A program made the position numbers and the translations under genes. From Geodermatophilus pulveris (GTDB taxonomy: Bacteria > Actinomycetota > Actinomycetes > Mycobacteriales > Geodermatophilaceae): a DNA stretch of 64,000 nt. The stretch covers positions 62,001-126,000 of the forward strand of contig NZ_FZOO01000010.1 of NCBI RefSeq assembly GCF_900188375.1, written 5' to 3'. Within the stretch, counting starts at the first letter, position 1. Every line of letters starts with the position of its first letter. A model generated the notes under the pieces. It searched no databases and was not told where the DNA came from. It worked only from the letters and a program-made list of their open reading frames with translations. Positions 8,711-17,005 of this stretch are shown one piece after another.

Positions 8711-9576
8711 GGGTGCGTCCCTGGCGTGTCGGAGGTGTGGTGTGCCGCGGCCTCGGCGGGGGTGCTGTCGTCGCCCGAGCCCAGGTAGGCGCGGATGACC
8801 TCGGGGTCGGACTGCACCTGCGCGGGGCTGCCGTCGGCGATCCGGCGGCCGAAGTCCAGGACGGTGACGCGGTCGGCCAGGGACATGACCATCCCCATGT
8901 CGTGCTCGACGAGGACGATGGAGATGCCCAGGGCGTTCCGGATCTCGCGGATGGCCTCGGCCATCCGGTTCGTCTCCTCGGCGTTCATGCCGGCCACCGG
9001 CTCGTCGAGCAGCAGCAGCCGCGGCTCGGTGCACAGCGCGCGGGCCACCTCGACCCGCTTCTGGTCGCCGTAGGAGAGCACGCCGACCGGGGTGTGCAGC
9101 TTCTCGCCGAGGTCCAGGAACTCGGCGATCTCCCGGATCCGCTCGCCGTGCCGCTTGCCCTCCCGGGTGGCGCGGGGCAGCCGCAGCCCGGAGGAGAGGA
9201 AGCCGGCCTTGGTCAGGTGGTGGCGGCCGAGCATGAGGTTCTCGGCCACCGACTGGGTCCCGGACAGCGCGATGTTCTGGAACGCCCGGGCCACGCCGAC
9301 CCCGGCGATCTGGAACGGGCGCATCCGGTCCAGCCGCGCGTCGCCGAAGCGGACCTCGCCCTCGGCGGCCTTGTAGACCCCGGACAGGACGTTGAACATC
9401 GTCGACTTGCCGGCGCCGTTGGGGCCGATGACGGCGTGGATGGTCCCCGGCGTGACGGTGAAGGAGACGTCGTTGAGCGCGCGGATCGCGCCGAAGCGGA
9501 CGCTGACGTGCTCGACCTCGACCGGTGGGACGTCCGGCCGGGTCTGCACGTCGCCGGCCGCGCTCACGCCGTCCAC
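8707..9576 (-). CDS. livG: ABC transporter ATP-binding protein, LivG
   Basis: A 289-residue cytoplasmic ATPase. Walker A is GPNGAGKST, the signature is LSYGDQKRVEVARAL, Walker B is LLLLDEPVAGM and the H-loop is LVEHDM. The stretch between the Q-loop and signature (ARAFQNIALSGTQSVAENLMLG) is typical of LivG. The C-terminus has a threonine/alanine/histidine-rich extension of about 20 residues. It overlaps livF upstream by 13 bp and livH downstream by 4 bp. Confidence 0.93.
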   Translation of the reverse strand: MDGVSAAGDVQTRPDVPPVEVEHVSVRFGAIRALNDVSFTVTPGTIHAVIGPNGAGKSTMFNVLSGVYKAAEGEVRFGDARLDRMRPFQIAGVGVARAFQNIALSGTQSVAENLMLGRHHLTKAGFLSSGLRLPRATREGKRHGERIREIAEFLDLGEKLHTPVGVLSYGDQKRVEVARALCTEPRLLLLDEPVAGMNAEETNRMAEAIREIRNALGISIVLVEHDMGMVMSLADRVTVLDFGRRIADGSPAQVQSDPEVIRAYLGSGDDSTPAEAAAHHTSDTPGTHP

Positions 9577-10352
9577 CGCGACAGCGTGCGGCGCGGGCCG
9601 CGGCTGACCTGCTCGGTGACCGCGGCCTCGCCGTGGCCGAGGTAGAGCCGCTGCACCTCGTCGGTGCGCGCCAGCTCGGCGGCGGCCCCGGACAGCGAGA
9701 CCTTGCCGACGTCGAGGACGTAGGCCAGGTCGGCGACCCCGAGCGCCATGGTGGCGTTCTGCTCGACCAGCAGGACGGAGGTGCCCTGGCGGTTGATCTC
9801 GCCGATGACCTCGCCGATCTGGCCGATGATGCGCGGCGCCAGGCCCAGCGAGGGCTCGTCGAGCAGCAGCAGCTTCGGGCTGGCCATGAGCGCCCGCCCG
9901 ATGGCGAGCATCTGCTGCTCGCCGCCGGAGAGCAGCCCGCCGCGCTGGGTGTTGCGCTCCTTCAGCACCGGGAAGAGGTCGAAGACCCGCTCCCGCGCCT
10001 TCGCCTTGGCGGCCCGGTCCCTGTTGCCCATGCCGCCGGCCCGCAGGTTCTCCTCGACGGTGAGCCGGCCGAAGATCCGCCGTCCCTCGGGCACCTGGAC
10101 GATCCCCTGGCGGACGATCTGCCCGGGGTCACGGCCGGTGAGGGTCTGCCCCTCGAAGCGCACCTCGCCGGCGTCGACCCGCCCCCGGTGCAGCCGCAGC
10201 GTGCCGGAGATGGTGCGCAGCAGGGTGGACTTCCCCGCGCCGTTGCTGCCGAGGACGGCGACGACCGTGCCGTCGGGCACCTCCATGGTGACGCCGCGGA
10301 CGGCCTCGACGGCCCCGCCGTAGGTGACCTGCAGGGAGTCGATGCTCAGCAT
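9564..10352 (-). CDS. livF: ABC transporter ATP-binding protein, LivF
   Basis: A 262-residue ATPase and the first gene of the five-gene operon. The start at 10352 (MLSIDSLQVTYGG) was chosen because it opens on the first conserved strand; earlier in-frame starts add unconserved residues. Walker A is GSNGAGKST, the signature is LSGGEQQMLAIGRAL and Walker B is LLLDEPSLGL, followed by APRIIGQIGEVI, a LivF hallmark. It forms the heterodimeric motor with LivG. Confidence 0.93.
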   Translation of the reverse strand: MLSIDSLQVTYGGAVEAVRGVTMEVPDGTVVAVLGSNGAGKSTLLRTISGTLRLHRGRVDAGEVRFEGQTLTGRDPGQIVRQGIVQVPEGRRIFGRLTVEENLRAGGMGNRDRAAKAKARERVFDLFPVLKERNTQRGGLLSGGEQQMLAIGRALMASPKLLLLDEPSLGLAPRIIGQIGEVIGEINRQGTSVLLVEQNATMALGVADLAYVLDVGKVSLSGAAAELARTDEVQRLYLGHGEAAVTEQVSRGPRRTLSRWTA

Positions 10353-10424
10353 GCGGGCGGCACCGCCGGCGTCCGTCGGGTGCCGCGCCGGGGAACGGCA
10401 TCGGTCTGTGAGCTGAGGCACATG

Positions 10425-10450
10425 GCCGCGAACTGTAAACGCTTGGCGCG
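10425..10450 (-). promoter_or_regulatory. Candidate liv operon promoter with a LacI/cre-like half site
   Basis: The 243-bp gap upstream of livF has one clearly AT-richer spot, TGTAAACGCTTGGC on the plus strand (10434-10447). It resembles half of a LacI-family operator. On the minus strand it contains TACAGT, a plausible -10 hexamer for livF. No good -35 was found. The rest of the gap (10451-10595) holds no gene I can support. Confidence 0.35.
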
Positions 10451-10595
10451 CCGATCCGTCCACCGGCCGCGCCCATCGTGACCAGCAGGTGACCTGACCC
10501 GCCGCGGCGTCACCCGACCGGGGCAGGACGCCGGCGCGGACCGGCTGCGCGGCCGGCCCGCGGGCCGGACGGCGTCGTCCGGGAGGGGTGCTGCC

Positions 10596-10949
10596 TCAGG
10601 CCGCCCCGGCGCCGGCACCGGGGCGGACGGCGAGCAGGTCGTAGAGGCCGGTGATCTGCAGCGGCCGGACGACCGCGCGGCCGGAGGCCACCACGCGCAG
10701 CGCGACGCCGTCGGCCGCCGCCCGCCGGTGGGCCCCGGCCAGGACGCACAGGCCCGCGGAGTCCAGGAAGGTCACCCGGTCGAGGTCGACGGTGAGCGTG
10801 CGGGGCCGGTCGGCGAGGGCCTCGTCGACCACGGCGCGCAGCGAGGGGGCGGTGGAGGAGTCGACCTCACCGGCGACGGTGACGCGGACGCCGGCGGCCG
10901 ATCGGGTCACGTCGAGGGAGACGATGTCAGCGGCGTGGAGAGCGGTCAC
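10596..10949 (-). CDS. STAS-domain anti-sigma factor antagonist
   Basis: A 117-residue cytoplasmic protein that is a single STAS domain. The core is ASGEVD-like (VAGEVDSSTAP) followed by VDLDRVTFLDSAGLCVLAG. The serine of LDSAGL is the residue phosphorylated by anti-sigma kinases in SpoIIAA/RsbV relatives. A GTG start was chosen at the domain boundary. No kinase or sigma factor gene is adjacent, so it is an orphan and its partner must be encoded elsewhere. Confidence 0.85.
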   Translation of the reverse strand: MTALHAADIVSLDVTRSAAGVRVTVAGEVDSSTAPSLRAVVDEALADRPRTLTVDLDRVTFLDSAGLCVLAGAHRRAAADGVALRVVASGRAVVRPLQITGLYDLLAVRPGAGAGAA

Positions 10950-11140
10950 GGTGTGCCTCTCTGGTGGCGAGACCCGGGGAGGGCGACGACGGCAGCCGTG
11001 GGACGACGCGGGGTCCGGCATCGGGTCGCCGCGGCTGACTGTTGAACCGCTACACGAAGACCGTAGGGACGCCGGCCGGCAGAAGCAAGGGCCTGCCCGC
11101 CGCGGACCGGGTCCCGCCCGTGCGGGGGACACTGGGCGGC

Positions 11141-11422
11141 GTGTCCGGGCGGCTGGTGGTGTGGGGCGTCGTCGTGGCCGCCGGGTCGGTCGCGGCCTTC
11201 CTGCTGCTCGACCCGATCCTGGCCACGTTCCTCGCCGTCGTCGGGGCCTGCCTGTGGCTGCTCGCGCTGCTGTCGAGCACCTGGGACCAGCACCCCTCCT
11301 TCGAGCAGCGCGAGCTCGAGCGGGCCCGGAAGCGCGCCGCCCACCGGGAGCGCACCAAGGAGGCGCGGGCCCGCGACCGGGCCCGCTGGGAGGCCCACCA
11401 GCAGCGCCGGTCCGGTCGCTGA
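11141..11422 (+). CDS. Small membrane protein of unknown function
   Basis: A 93-residue protein with two adjacent hydrophobic segments (about residues 3-22 and 26-45). A strongly charged C-terminal half rich in Arg, Glu and Lys (FEQRELERARKRAAHRERTKEARARDRARW) probably lies in the cytoplasm as a helix. It starts at GTG and I did not recognise a family. It ends 53 bp before the convergent HATPase gene. Confidence 0.6.
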   Translation: MSGRLVVWGVVVAAGSVAAFLLLDPILATFLAVVGACLWLLALLSSTWDQHPSFEQRELERARKRAAHRERTKEARARDRARWEAHQQRRSGR

Positions 11423-11475
11423 GAACCGGTCGTCGGCGTACCACCGGCGTCCGTGGCGTCGCCGGGGCCAGTGGG

Positions 11476-14466
11476 CTACGGGGCGACGGCGTCCTCGGCG
11501 GCGAGGGCGGCGGCGCGGTCCGGGGAGGCGAACGCCTCGGCCAGCGCCTGGCGCAGCGGCCAGGCGCCGGCCCGCCAGGCCAGCGCCCGGCCGAGCGCGG
11601 CCGGGGTGCCGTCGACGGCGTCGGGGCCGCCGTGCCCGGGCCACCACGGCACCGGCCGGCCGCCGGCGCGCAGGGGCTCGTGCACGGCGACCTCGCCGGC
11701 CAGGGACGCGACCCCGAGCCGGGCGGCGGCCAGCTCCGCACCGGGGACGTCGGCCCAGCGCAGGGTGCGCGCCGGGCGGCTCTCGACCCGCGCCCGGACC
11801 GTCTCGCCGGCGAGCGGGAGGTCCAGCAGGTCGGCCACGGGGCCGGGCGCGCCGCCGGCCGGGACGATGGCGGCGCCGACCAGCGGCTGCAGCCACGGGG
11901 CGTCCAGGACGACGGCCGCCCCGGCGGGCACCACCCGGTCGGGGGCCACCCGCACCCGGTCCGGCGGGTCGACGTCCACGCCGTCGAGCGCCGCGGCGAG
12001 CCGGGCGTGCACGGTGCGCAGCACGGCGGGCGGCACCGTGCGGCGGGGGTCGCCGAGCCGGTCGAGCAGGTCCAGGGCGGTGTCGACGTCGGCCAGCACG
12101 TCGGCCAGCGAGGCCGGCGGGCGCAGCAGGTCCAGCAGGGCCGGGTCGGCGTCGGCGGGGTCGTAGAGCCCCCGCAGCTCGGCGGCGTCCCGGTGCCGCA
12201 GCCGGTCCGGCCGCCGGCCGCCGAGCACCGGGTGGGTGCCCAGCCACCAGCGCAGGTAGCCGGGCACGGCCACCCCGCCGAGGGCGACGTCGGCCCACGC
12301 CCGCGGCGGCAGCCCGGCCAGCAGCGGGAGGGCGGCGGGCCAGTCGGCGACCAGCTCGAGGTCGCGGACCGCCGTCAGCGGCGGCCAGGCCGGCGGCGGG
12401 GCGCCGGTGGGCAGCCGGTCGAGGACGGCGTCGGCCCAGTCCGGCGCGCCGTCGACGTCCAGGTCGTCGGGGTCCTCGGCGGTCACCAGCGCGAAGCCGT
12501 CGAGCACGCCCACCGCGCGCAGCACGCCCGGGTCGGCGTCCAGCGCGGGGTCGAGGGTGCCGAGGGCCCCGTCGGCCAGGACGGCGGCGAAGCGGGAGCC
12601 CGGGAGCACGAGCTCGCCGGCCGGCGCCCAGCCGCCGGCGGCGTCGGGCAGCGCGAGCTCGGCCAGCCACGGCACCTGCCCGGGCGCGGTGCCGGCGGCG
12701 GCGACCAGCGCGAGGACGGCGCCGGCGAACGCGGCCGGGTCGCCGCCGGTGTCCCAGGCCTCGTCGGCCGCGTCGAGCGAGCCCTCGACCGCGGCCCGCA
12801 CGTCGGGGTCGGCCAGCACCGCGGTGGCGGTCGCCGGGCGCGCGCCCAGCCGCTCCAGCAGCCGGCGGGCGGCGGCGGGTGCGACCGCGTCCGGGTCGGC
12901 CAGCCGCAGGCCCAGCGGGCCCAGCCGCGCCACCGGCAGACCCGCGTCGGGCAGCAGCACCCCGGCGGGGCCGTGCGCGGTGCGGCCGTCGGCCAGCGGG
13001 ACGGGCAGGGCGGCGAGCTCCTCGCGGTCGGCGCCGTCCAGGGCGGCGTAGAGCCGCGCCCACCACGCCGCCGGCCGGGTGACGCCGCGCACCGCCTCCA
13101 CCGCCTCGGCGGTGCCGATGCGGCGCACGCCCAGCGCGGCCAGCGCGGGCAGGTGGCCGCGCGCCGACCAGTCCGCCGGCAGCAGCCCGGGCAGCACGCC
13201 GGTGAGCGCGGCCACCCGCCCGGCGGTCGGCTCGGCGAGCACCGCGGCGGAACCGGGGAGCTGGCGGCCGGCGTCCTGCCCGGCGGCCGGCAGCCAGGCG
13301 GTGGCGCGCAGCCGGTCCAGCGCGGCGGTGCCCAGCGCGGCGTCGAGCTCGGCACCGGCCAGCCCGACGCGCGGTACGAACGCCAGCACCCGCGCGTCCG
13401 GGGCCAGCCCGGCGAGCAGGTCGGTGTAGCCGGCGGCGGCCTCGGCGACCAGCGCGTCGGTGACCGGCCCGGGCAGCACGTGCCGCCGGTCGGGGCCCAG
13501 CGGGAAGGGGGCGACCAGCCGCGCGGGCAGGCCCAGCGGCTCGTCGCTGGGCGTGGGCGCGTGCACCCGCTGCGGCAGCGGCAGCGGCACCGGGCGCCCG
13601 TCGTCGTCCAGGGGCACCGCCCAGGTGAGCGTCCACGCGCGGCGGTCCCGCTCCTCCACCGGCCGGTCGGCCAGCAGCCCGGCGGGCAGCACGCCGTCCC
13701 GGCGGGCCAGCCGCCAGGTCGTCGTCCGGTCGCCGTCGGTCAGCTCGGCCGCGGCGTCGCGGTACCGCACCGCCAGCGACCGCACCGTCCCGTCGAGGAC
13801 GACGTCGATGCCGGCCAGCCCGGGCAGCGCGAGCAGCAGCCCCGGGTCGAGCTCCTCCAGGGCGGCCCGGACGGCGGCCCGCGCCCCCGGCCGCAGCGGC
13901 AGCACCACCTCGGTGGCTGAGCCCTCCGGCGGGGCGCCGTCGGCCGGCCAGGGCAGTCGCAGCACGGGCACGGCGCCGTCCCGGCGGGCCACCTCGGCGG
14001 CGAGGGTTCCGGTGCCAGTGACCGCGGCGCGGGTGCGGCCGGCGTCGAAGGCGATCCCACCGGTCGTCGAGCGGACCTCGGGTGAGTCGGTGACGGCCAG
14101 CACGGCGGCGAAGCCGACCCCGAACCGGCCGACGGTCGCGGGCTCGTCGCGCTTGGCCGAGGCGCGCAGGGTGGCCAGGCCCTGCACGCCGGCAGCGTCC
14201 AGCGGCGCGCCGGTGTTGGCCGCCCGCAGCACCTCTCCCCCGGCGCCGTCGGCGGCCAGCTCCAGCCGCAGCCGCCCGGGCACCCCGGCCCGGACGGCGG
14301 CGTCGGCGGCGTTCTGCGCCAGCTCGACGAGCAGCCGGTCGCGGTAGCCGCCGCGGACGAGGTCCTCCTCGGCGTTGGCGTCCTCCCGGAAGCGGGCCGG
14401 GGAGTCCGCCCACGCGGCGAGCACCCGCCGCCGCAGCCCGGCGGTGTCGAAGGGGTCGGCGCTCAC
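11476..14466 (-). CDS. Large sacsin-like HATPase protein
   Basis: A 996-residue protein. The first 140 residues are a GHKL (Hsp90-type) ATPase domain: a conserved asparagine in LLVELAQNAADAA, then NTGAPLDAAGVQGLATLRASAK, then GRFGVGF. This arrangement matches the N-terminal domain of sacsin and related bacterial proteins. The rest is leucine/alanine-rich without recognisable catalytic motifs. A GTG start (VSADPFDTAG) was chosen because it follows the gap and precedes the conserved region. Similar proteins of about 1000 residues are common in actinobacteria and have no assigned function that I know of. Chaperone-like and defence-related roles are both possible. Confidence 0.75.
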   Translation of the reverse strand: MSADPFDTAGLRRRVLAAWADSPARFREDANAEEDLVRGGYRDRLLVELAQNAADAAVRAGVPGRLRLELAADGAGGEVLRAANTGAPLDAAGVQGLATLRASAKRDEPATVGRFGVGFAAVLAVTDSPEVRSTTGGIAFDAGRTRAAVTGTGTLAAEVARRDGAVPVLRLPWPADGAPPEGSATEVVLPLRPGARAAVRAALEELDPGLLLALPGLAGIDVVLDGTVRSLAVRYRDAAAELTDGDRTTTWRLARRDGVLPAGLLADRPVEERDRRAWTLTWAVPLDDDGRPVPLPLPQRVHAPTPSDEPLGLPARLVAPFPLGPDRRHVLPGPVTDALVAEAAAGYTDLLAGLAPDARVLAFVPRVGLAGAELDAALGTAALDRLRATAWLPAAGQDAGRQLPGSAAVLAEPTAGRVAALTGVLPGLLPADWSARGHLPALAALGVRRIGTAEAVEAVRGVTRPAAWWARLYAALDGADREELAALPVPLADGRTAHGPAGVLLPDAGLPVARLGPLGLRLADPDAVAPAAARRLLERLGARPATATAVLADPDVRAAVEGSLDAADEAWDTGGDPAAFAGAVLALVAAAGTAPGQVPWLAELALPDAAGGWAPAGELVLPGSRFAAVLADGALGTLDPALDADPGVLRAVGVLDGFALVTAEDPDDLDVDGAPDWADAVLDRLPTGAPPPAWPPLTAVRDLELVADWPAALPLLAGLPPRAWADVALGGVAVPGYLRWWLGTHPVLGGRRPDRLRHRDAAELRGLYDPADADPALLDLLRPPASLADVLADVDTALDLLDRLGDPRRTVPPAVLRTVHARLAAALDGVDVDPPDRVRVAPDRVVPAGAAVVLDAPWLQPLVGAAIVPAGGAPGPVADLLDLPLAGETVRARVESRPARTLRWADVPGAELAAARLGVASLAGEVAVHEPLRAGGRPVPWWPGHGGPDAVDGTPAALGRALAWRAGAWPLRQALAEAFASPDRAAALAAEDAVAP

Positions 14467-14489
14467 GGGGTCATCGTGGCAGCGGCCGG

Positions 14490-14980
14490 TCAGCCGCCGC
14501 CCTCGGTGCACGGCTCTCGACCGGCACACCGGCGGGTCGTGGGGCGGTCGCCGACGTCGTCCGACCGGCCCGCGAGGCCGGTGGTCAGCGCCTCGACGGG
14601 CCGGCCGTCGTCACCGAGGACCTCCGCCCCCGGCCGGGCGGTCACCCGGACGCAGGTGGCCAGGGACGCCGACTCCTCGACCGGCTGCCAGCCGCGCAGC
14701 TCGGGGACCGACGCCCCACCGCCCGGACGAGCACGACGTCGTCGCGCTCGACCGGGGTGCGCAGCGCGTCGCCCCACGGGTCGAGTCCCTCGGCCGCCGC
14801 CCGGCCGATCGGCCGCCGGTCGCGCGCCCGGGCGCCGAGGTGGTCCGCGTGCACGGCGTCCACCCGCTGCTGCAGGAGGTCGCACACCTCCGCCTCCAGG
14901 TCGCTGGCGCAGCCGCCGAGCGCGAGGGACGCGGCGAGGGACGGGGCCGGCGCGGCGGCGCGGGAGGGGACCACCCGCAC
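14490..14980 (-). pseudogene. Frameshifted lipoprotein gene
   Basis: Two adjoining frames together read as one secreted lipoprotein of about 163 residues. The first frame, from GTG at 14980, gives a signal peptide with lipobox LALGGC and continues to about RDDVVLVRAVG. The second frame picks up at SVPELRGWQPVEESASLATC and ends at a TGA at 14490. Both halves show coding-type G/C at third positions. Adding one base at the CCCC run 14714-14717 restores a continuous frame. It is either a genuine one-base deletion or a sequencing error. The family was not recognised. The gene lies between the sacsin-like gene and the divergent ppk2. Confidence 0.65.
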
Positions 14981-15016
14981 AGCGTGGCAGCGCCGCCGAG
15001 GGGTAACCCCCGCTGC

Positions 15017-15949
15017 ATGTCCGAGATCGACGTCTCGCAGTACCGGCTGCAGGCTCTCCCCGACGACGCGTCCGACGAGGACTGGGACGACGACGGCGAG
15101 CTGTTCGGGCCCGACGGCCGGCGCATCGAGACCTGGCGGGAGGGCTACCCCTACCGGGAGCGGCTGGCGCGGCGGGACTACGAGCGGGAGAAGCGCCGGC
15201 TGCAGATCCAGCTGCTGCGGCTGCAGAGCTGGGTCAAGGACACCGGCCAGCAGCTCGTCGTCGTCTTCGAGGGCCGGGACGCCGCGGGCAAGGGCGGCAC
15301 CATCAAGCGCTTCACCGAGCACCTCAACCCGCGCGGCGCCCGGGTGGTCGCGCTGGACAAGCCCTCGGAGCGCGAGCAGACGCAGTGGTACTTCCAGCGC
15401 TACGTGTCCCACCTGCCGGCCGCCGGGGAGATCGTGCTGTTCGACCGGTCCTGGTACAACCGCGCCGGCGTGGAGCGGGTCATGGGCTACTGCACCGAGG
15501 AGCAGTACCAGCGGTTCGTGCGCCAGGCGCCGGACTTCGAGCGGATGCTCGTCGACAGCGGCATCCGGCTGGTGAAGTTCTGGTTCTCCGTCTCCCGGCG
15601 CGAGCAGCGCACCCGGTTCATCGTGCGGCGGATCGACCCGGTGCGGCAGTGGAAGCTCTCCCCCACCGACCTGGCCTCCCTGGACCGCTGGGACGACTAC
15701 ACCGCGGCCAAGGAGGCCATGTTCGCCGCCACCGACACCGCGCACGCCCCGTGGACGGTGGTGAGGAGCAACGACAAGAAGCGGGCTCGGCTGGAGGCGC
15801 TGCGCTTCGTCCTCGCCTCGATGCCCTACGACGGCAAGGACGAGGCGGTCGTCGGGCGGCCGGACCCGAACATCGTCGTGGCCGCCTCCGACGTCCTGGA
15901 GTCCGACCGGGAGGCCCTGGCACAGCACGAGCTGTCCCCGGCCCGCTGA
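15017..15949 (+). CDS. ppk2: Polyphosphate kinase 2 (PPK2)
   Basis: A 310-residue PPK2-family enzyme that transfers phosphate between polyphosphate and nucleotides. Walker A is EGRDAAGKGGT, Walker B is LFDRSWYNRAGVERVMGYC and the lid region is TRFIVRRIDPVRQWKLSP; all are intact. The length fits a single-domain PPK2. An acidic N-terminus (DDASDEDWDDDGE) precedes the fold. The ATG at 15017 follows the divergent lipoprotein gene by 36 bp. Class I (ADP-phosphorylating) is the likeliest subgroup, by overall motif match. Confidence 0.93.
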   Translation: MSEIDVSQYRLQALPDDASDEDWDDDGELFGPDGRRIETWREGYPYRERLARRDYEREKRRLQIQLLRLQSWVKDTGQQLVVVFEGRDAAGKGGTIKRFTEHLNPRGARVVALDKPSEREQTQWYFQRYVSHLPAAGEIVLFDRSWYNRAGVERVMGYCTEEQYQRFVRQAPDFERMLVDSGIRLVKFWFSVSRREQRTRFIVRRIDPVRQWKLSPTDLASLDRWDDYTAAKEAMFAATDTAHAPWTVVRSNDKKRARLEALRFVLASMPYDGKDEAVVGRPDPNIVVAASDVLESDREALAQHELSPAR

Positions 15950-15960
15950 GCCGCAGCTGC

Positions 15961-16017
15961 CTCTCGCGCGCGGGAGGCCGGTCAGGGGGCCTTTCGCGCG
16001 CGGGAGGCCGGTCAGGG
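15961..16017. repeat. Paired palindromic repeat, downstream pair
   Basis: Two 27-bp units with one mismatch (15961-15987 and 15991-16017) repeat with a 30-bp period. Each has the GC core CGCGCGCGGGAGGCC. The second unit overlaps the stop codon of the DUF559 gene. The same core occurs in another pair upstream of that gene. The hairpins could also terminate ppk2 transcription. Confidence 0.8.
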
Positions 16018-16878
16018 AGCGGCGAGAGCCGCCCGGATCCGAGCGACGAGAGCCGCCAGGTCGCGCAGGTCGGCGGCGCTGACGCGGACGACCCGCCACC
16101 CGGCCGCGCGGAGCCGGGCCAGACGCTCCTGGTCCTCGGCGATCTGGTCCCCGACGAAGTGGTGGGCGCCCTCGTACTCGACGGCGAGCCGCGCCTCCGG
16201 GAACGCCAGGTCGACCCGGGCGACGAAGCGGCCTCCGTCGACGACCTCGAACTGCGGCACCGGCTGCAGGCCGGCGAGGACGAGGCAGACCCGCAGCCGC
16301 GACTCCGGGGCCGACTCGGCCCGGGGATCGACGTACCGCACAGCCCGCCGGACCCGCTCAGCCCCCCACCGTCCGGCGCCCCGCTGGGCCAGGGTGACCA
16401 GGTCGTCCACCGTGACGTGGCGGACGCGGGCCATCGCGTCGAGGGCGGCGACGGCCGTGGTCAGCGGTTCGAGCGCCATGACGTCCCATGCCGTCCGCAG
16501 GGCCGTCGTCACGGGGAGGTCGTCGACCATGGCGAGGTCCCCGGGCTCCAGCACCGTGCGGTGGACCCGCACGCCCCGCGGCCCGCTCCACCGGGTGGAC
16601 GGCGGGCAGACCACGGTGACCGGGTCGAGTAGACCGGCGAACGGGGCGCCGTACCAGGCGGCCGCCGAGTGGCCGCCGATCCGCGCCTCCGGGGGCAGCA
16701 GGAGGGCGACGCCCCGGCACCGGAGCCGGTGGTCGAGCTCCAGTGAGGGGTCGGCGTAGACGTTCTGGGTGAGGCGGTGGTAGCTGCGGGTGCGCAGTTG
16801 GCGGCGGCTCAGGAAGCCCTCGGCGACGGCGGCACTGCCGAGGAAGACACCGGTGAGCTGGCGGCGGGGGGCGGGCAC
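16012..16878 (-). CDS. DUF559-type protein with Vsr-like nuclease fold
   Basis: A 288-residue protein. The N-terminal part (LGSAAVAEGFLSRRQLRTRSYHRLTQNVYADPS) resembles the winged-helix start of AbiEi-type antitoxin relatives. The C-terminal 100 residues match DUF559: RVDLAFPEARLAVEYEGAHHF, then RLARLRAAGWRVVRVSAADL, as in very-short-patch-repair-like PD-(D/E)xK folds. The acidic residues D and E in VDLAFP and VEYEG could form the metal site. Such proteins occur in many copies in Geodermatophilaceae-like genomes. The function is unknown. The gene is bracketed by two palindromic repeat pairs of the same family. Confidence 0.75.
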   Translation of the reverse strand: MPAPRRQLTGVFLGSAAVAEGFLSRRQLRTRSYHRLTQNVYADPSLELDHRLRCRGVALLLPPEARIGGHSAAAWYGAPFAGLLDPVTVVCPPSTRWSGPRGVRVHRTVLEPGDLAMVDDLPVTTALRTAWDVMALEPLTTAVAALDAMARVRHVTVDDLVTLAQRGAGRWGAERVRRAVRYVDPRAESAPESRLRVCLVLAGLQPVPQFEVVDGGRFVARVDLAFPEARLAVEYEGAHHFVGDQIAEDQERLARLRAAGWRVVRVSAADLRDLAALVARIRAALAAP

Positions 16879-16943
16879 CGGCGCAGCCTGGCGGACGAGG
16901 GTCGCAGCTGCCGCCGTCGTCCACAGGTACCGGGCCCCGCGAC

Positions 16944-16996
16944 GGCCTTCCGCGCGCGGAAGGCCCAGCTGAGGGCCTTCCGCGCGCGGGAGGCCC
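16944..16996. repeat. Paired palindromic repeat, upstream pair
   Basis: A perfect 22-bp palindrome at 16944-16965 is followed by a near-perfect 24-bp copy at 16973-16996. The shared core GGCCTTCCGCGCGCGG starts 30 bp apart in the two units, the same spacing as in the pair at 15961-16017. The pair lies between the DUF559 gene and the 3' end of an MFS gene. Confidence 0.85.
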
Positions 16997-17005
16997 TGGG
17001 GGTGG

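Noticed and set aside
10651-13920. A 1089-codon plus-strand frame opposite the STAS and sacsin-like genes
   Set aside because: Arg/Gly-rich shadow of the opposite coding strand; no domain and no ribosome-binding site.
15961-16996. Possible CRISPR-like array
   Set aside because: Only two repeats in each group, no unique 30-40 bp spacers and no cas genes; the units are palindromic intergenic repeats.
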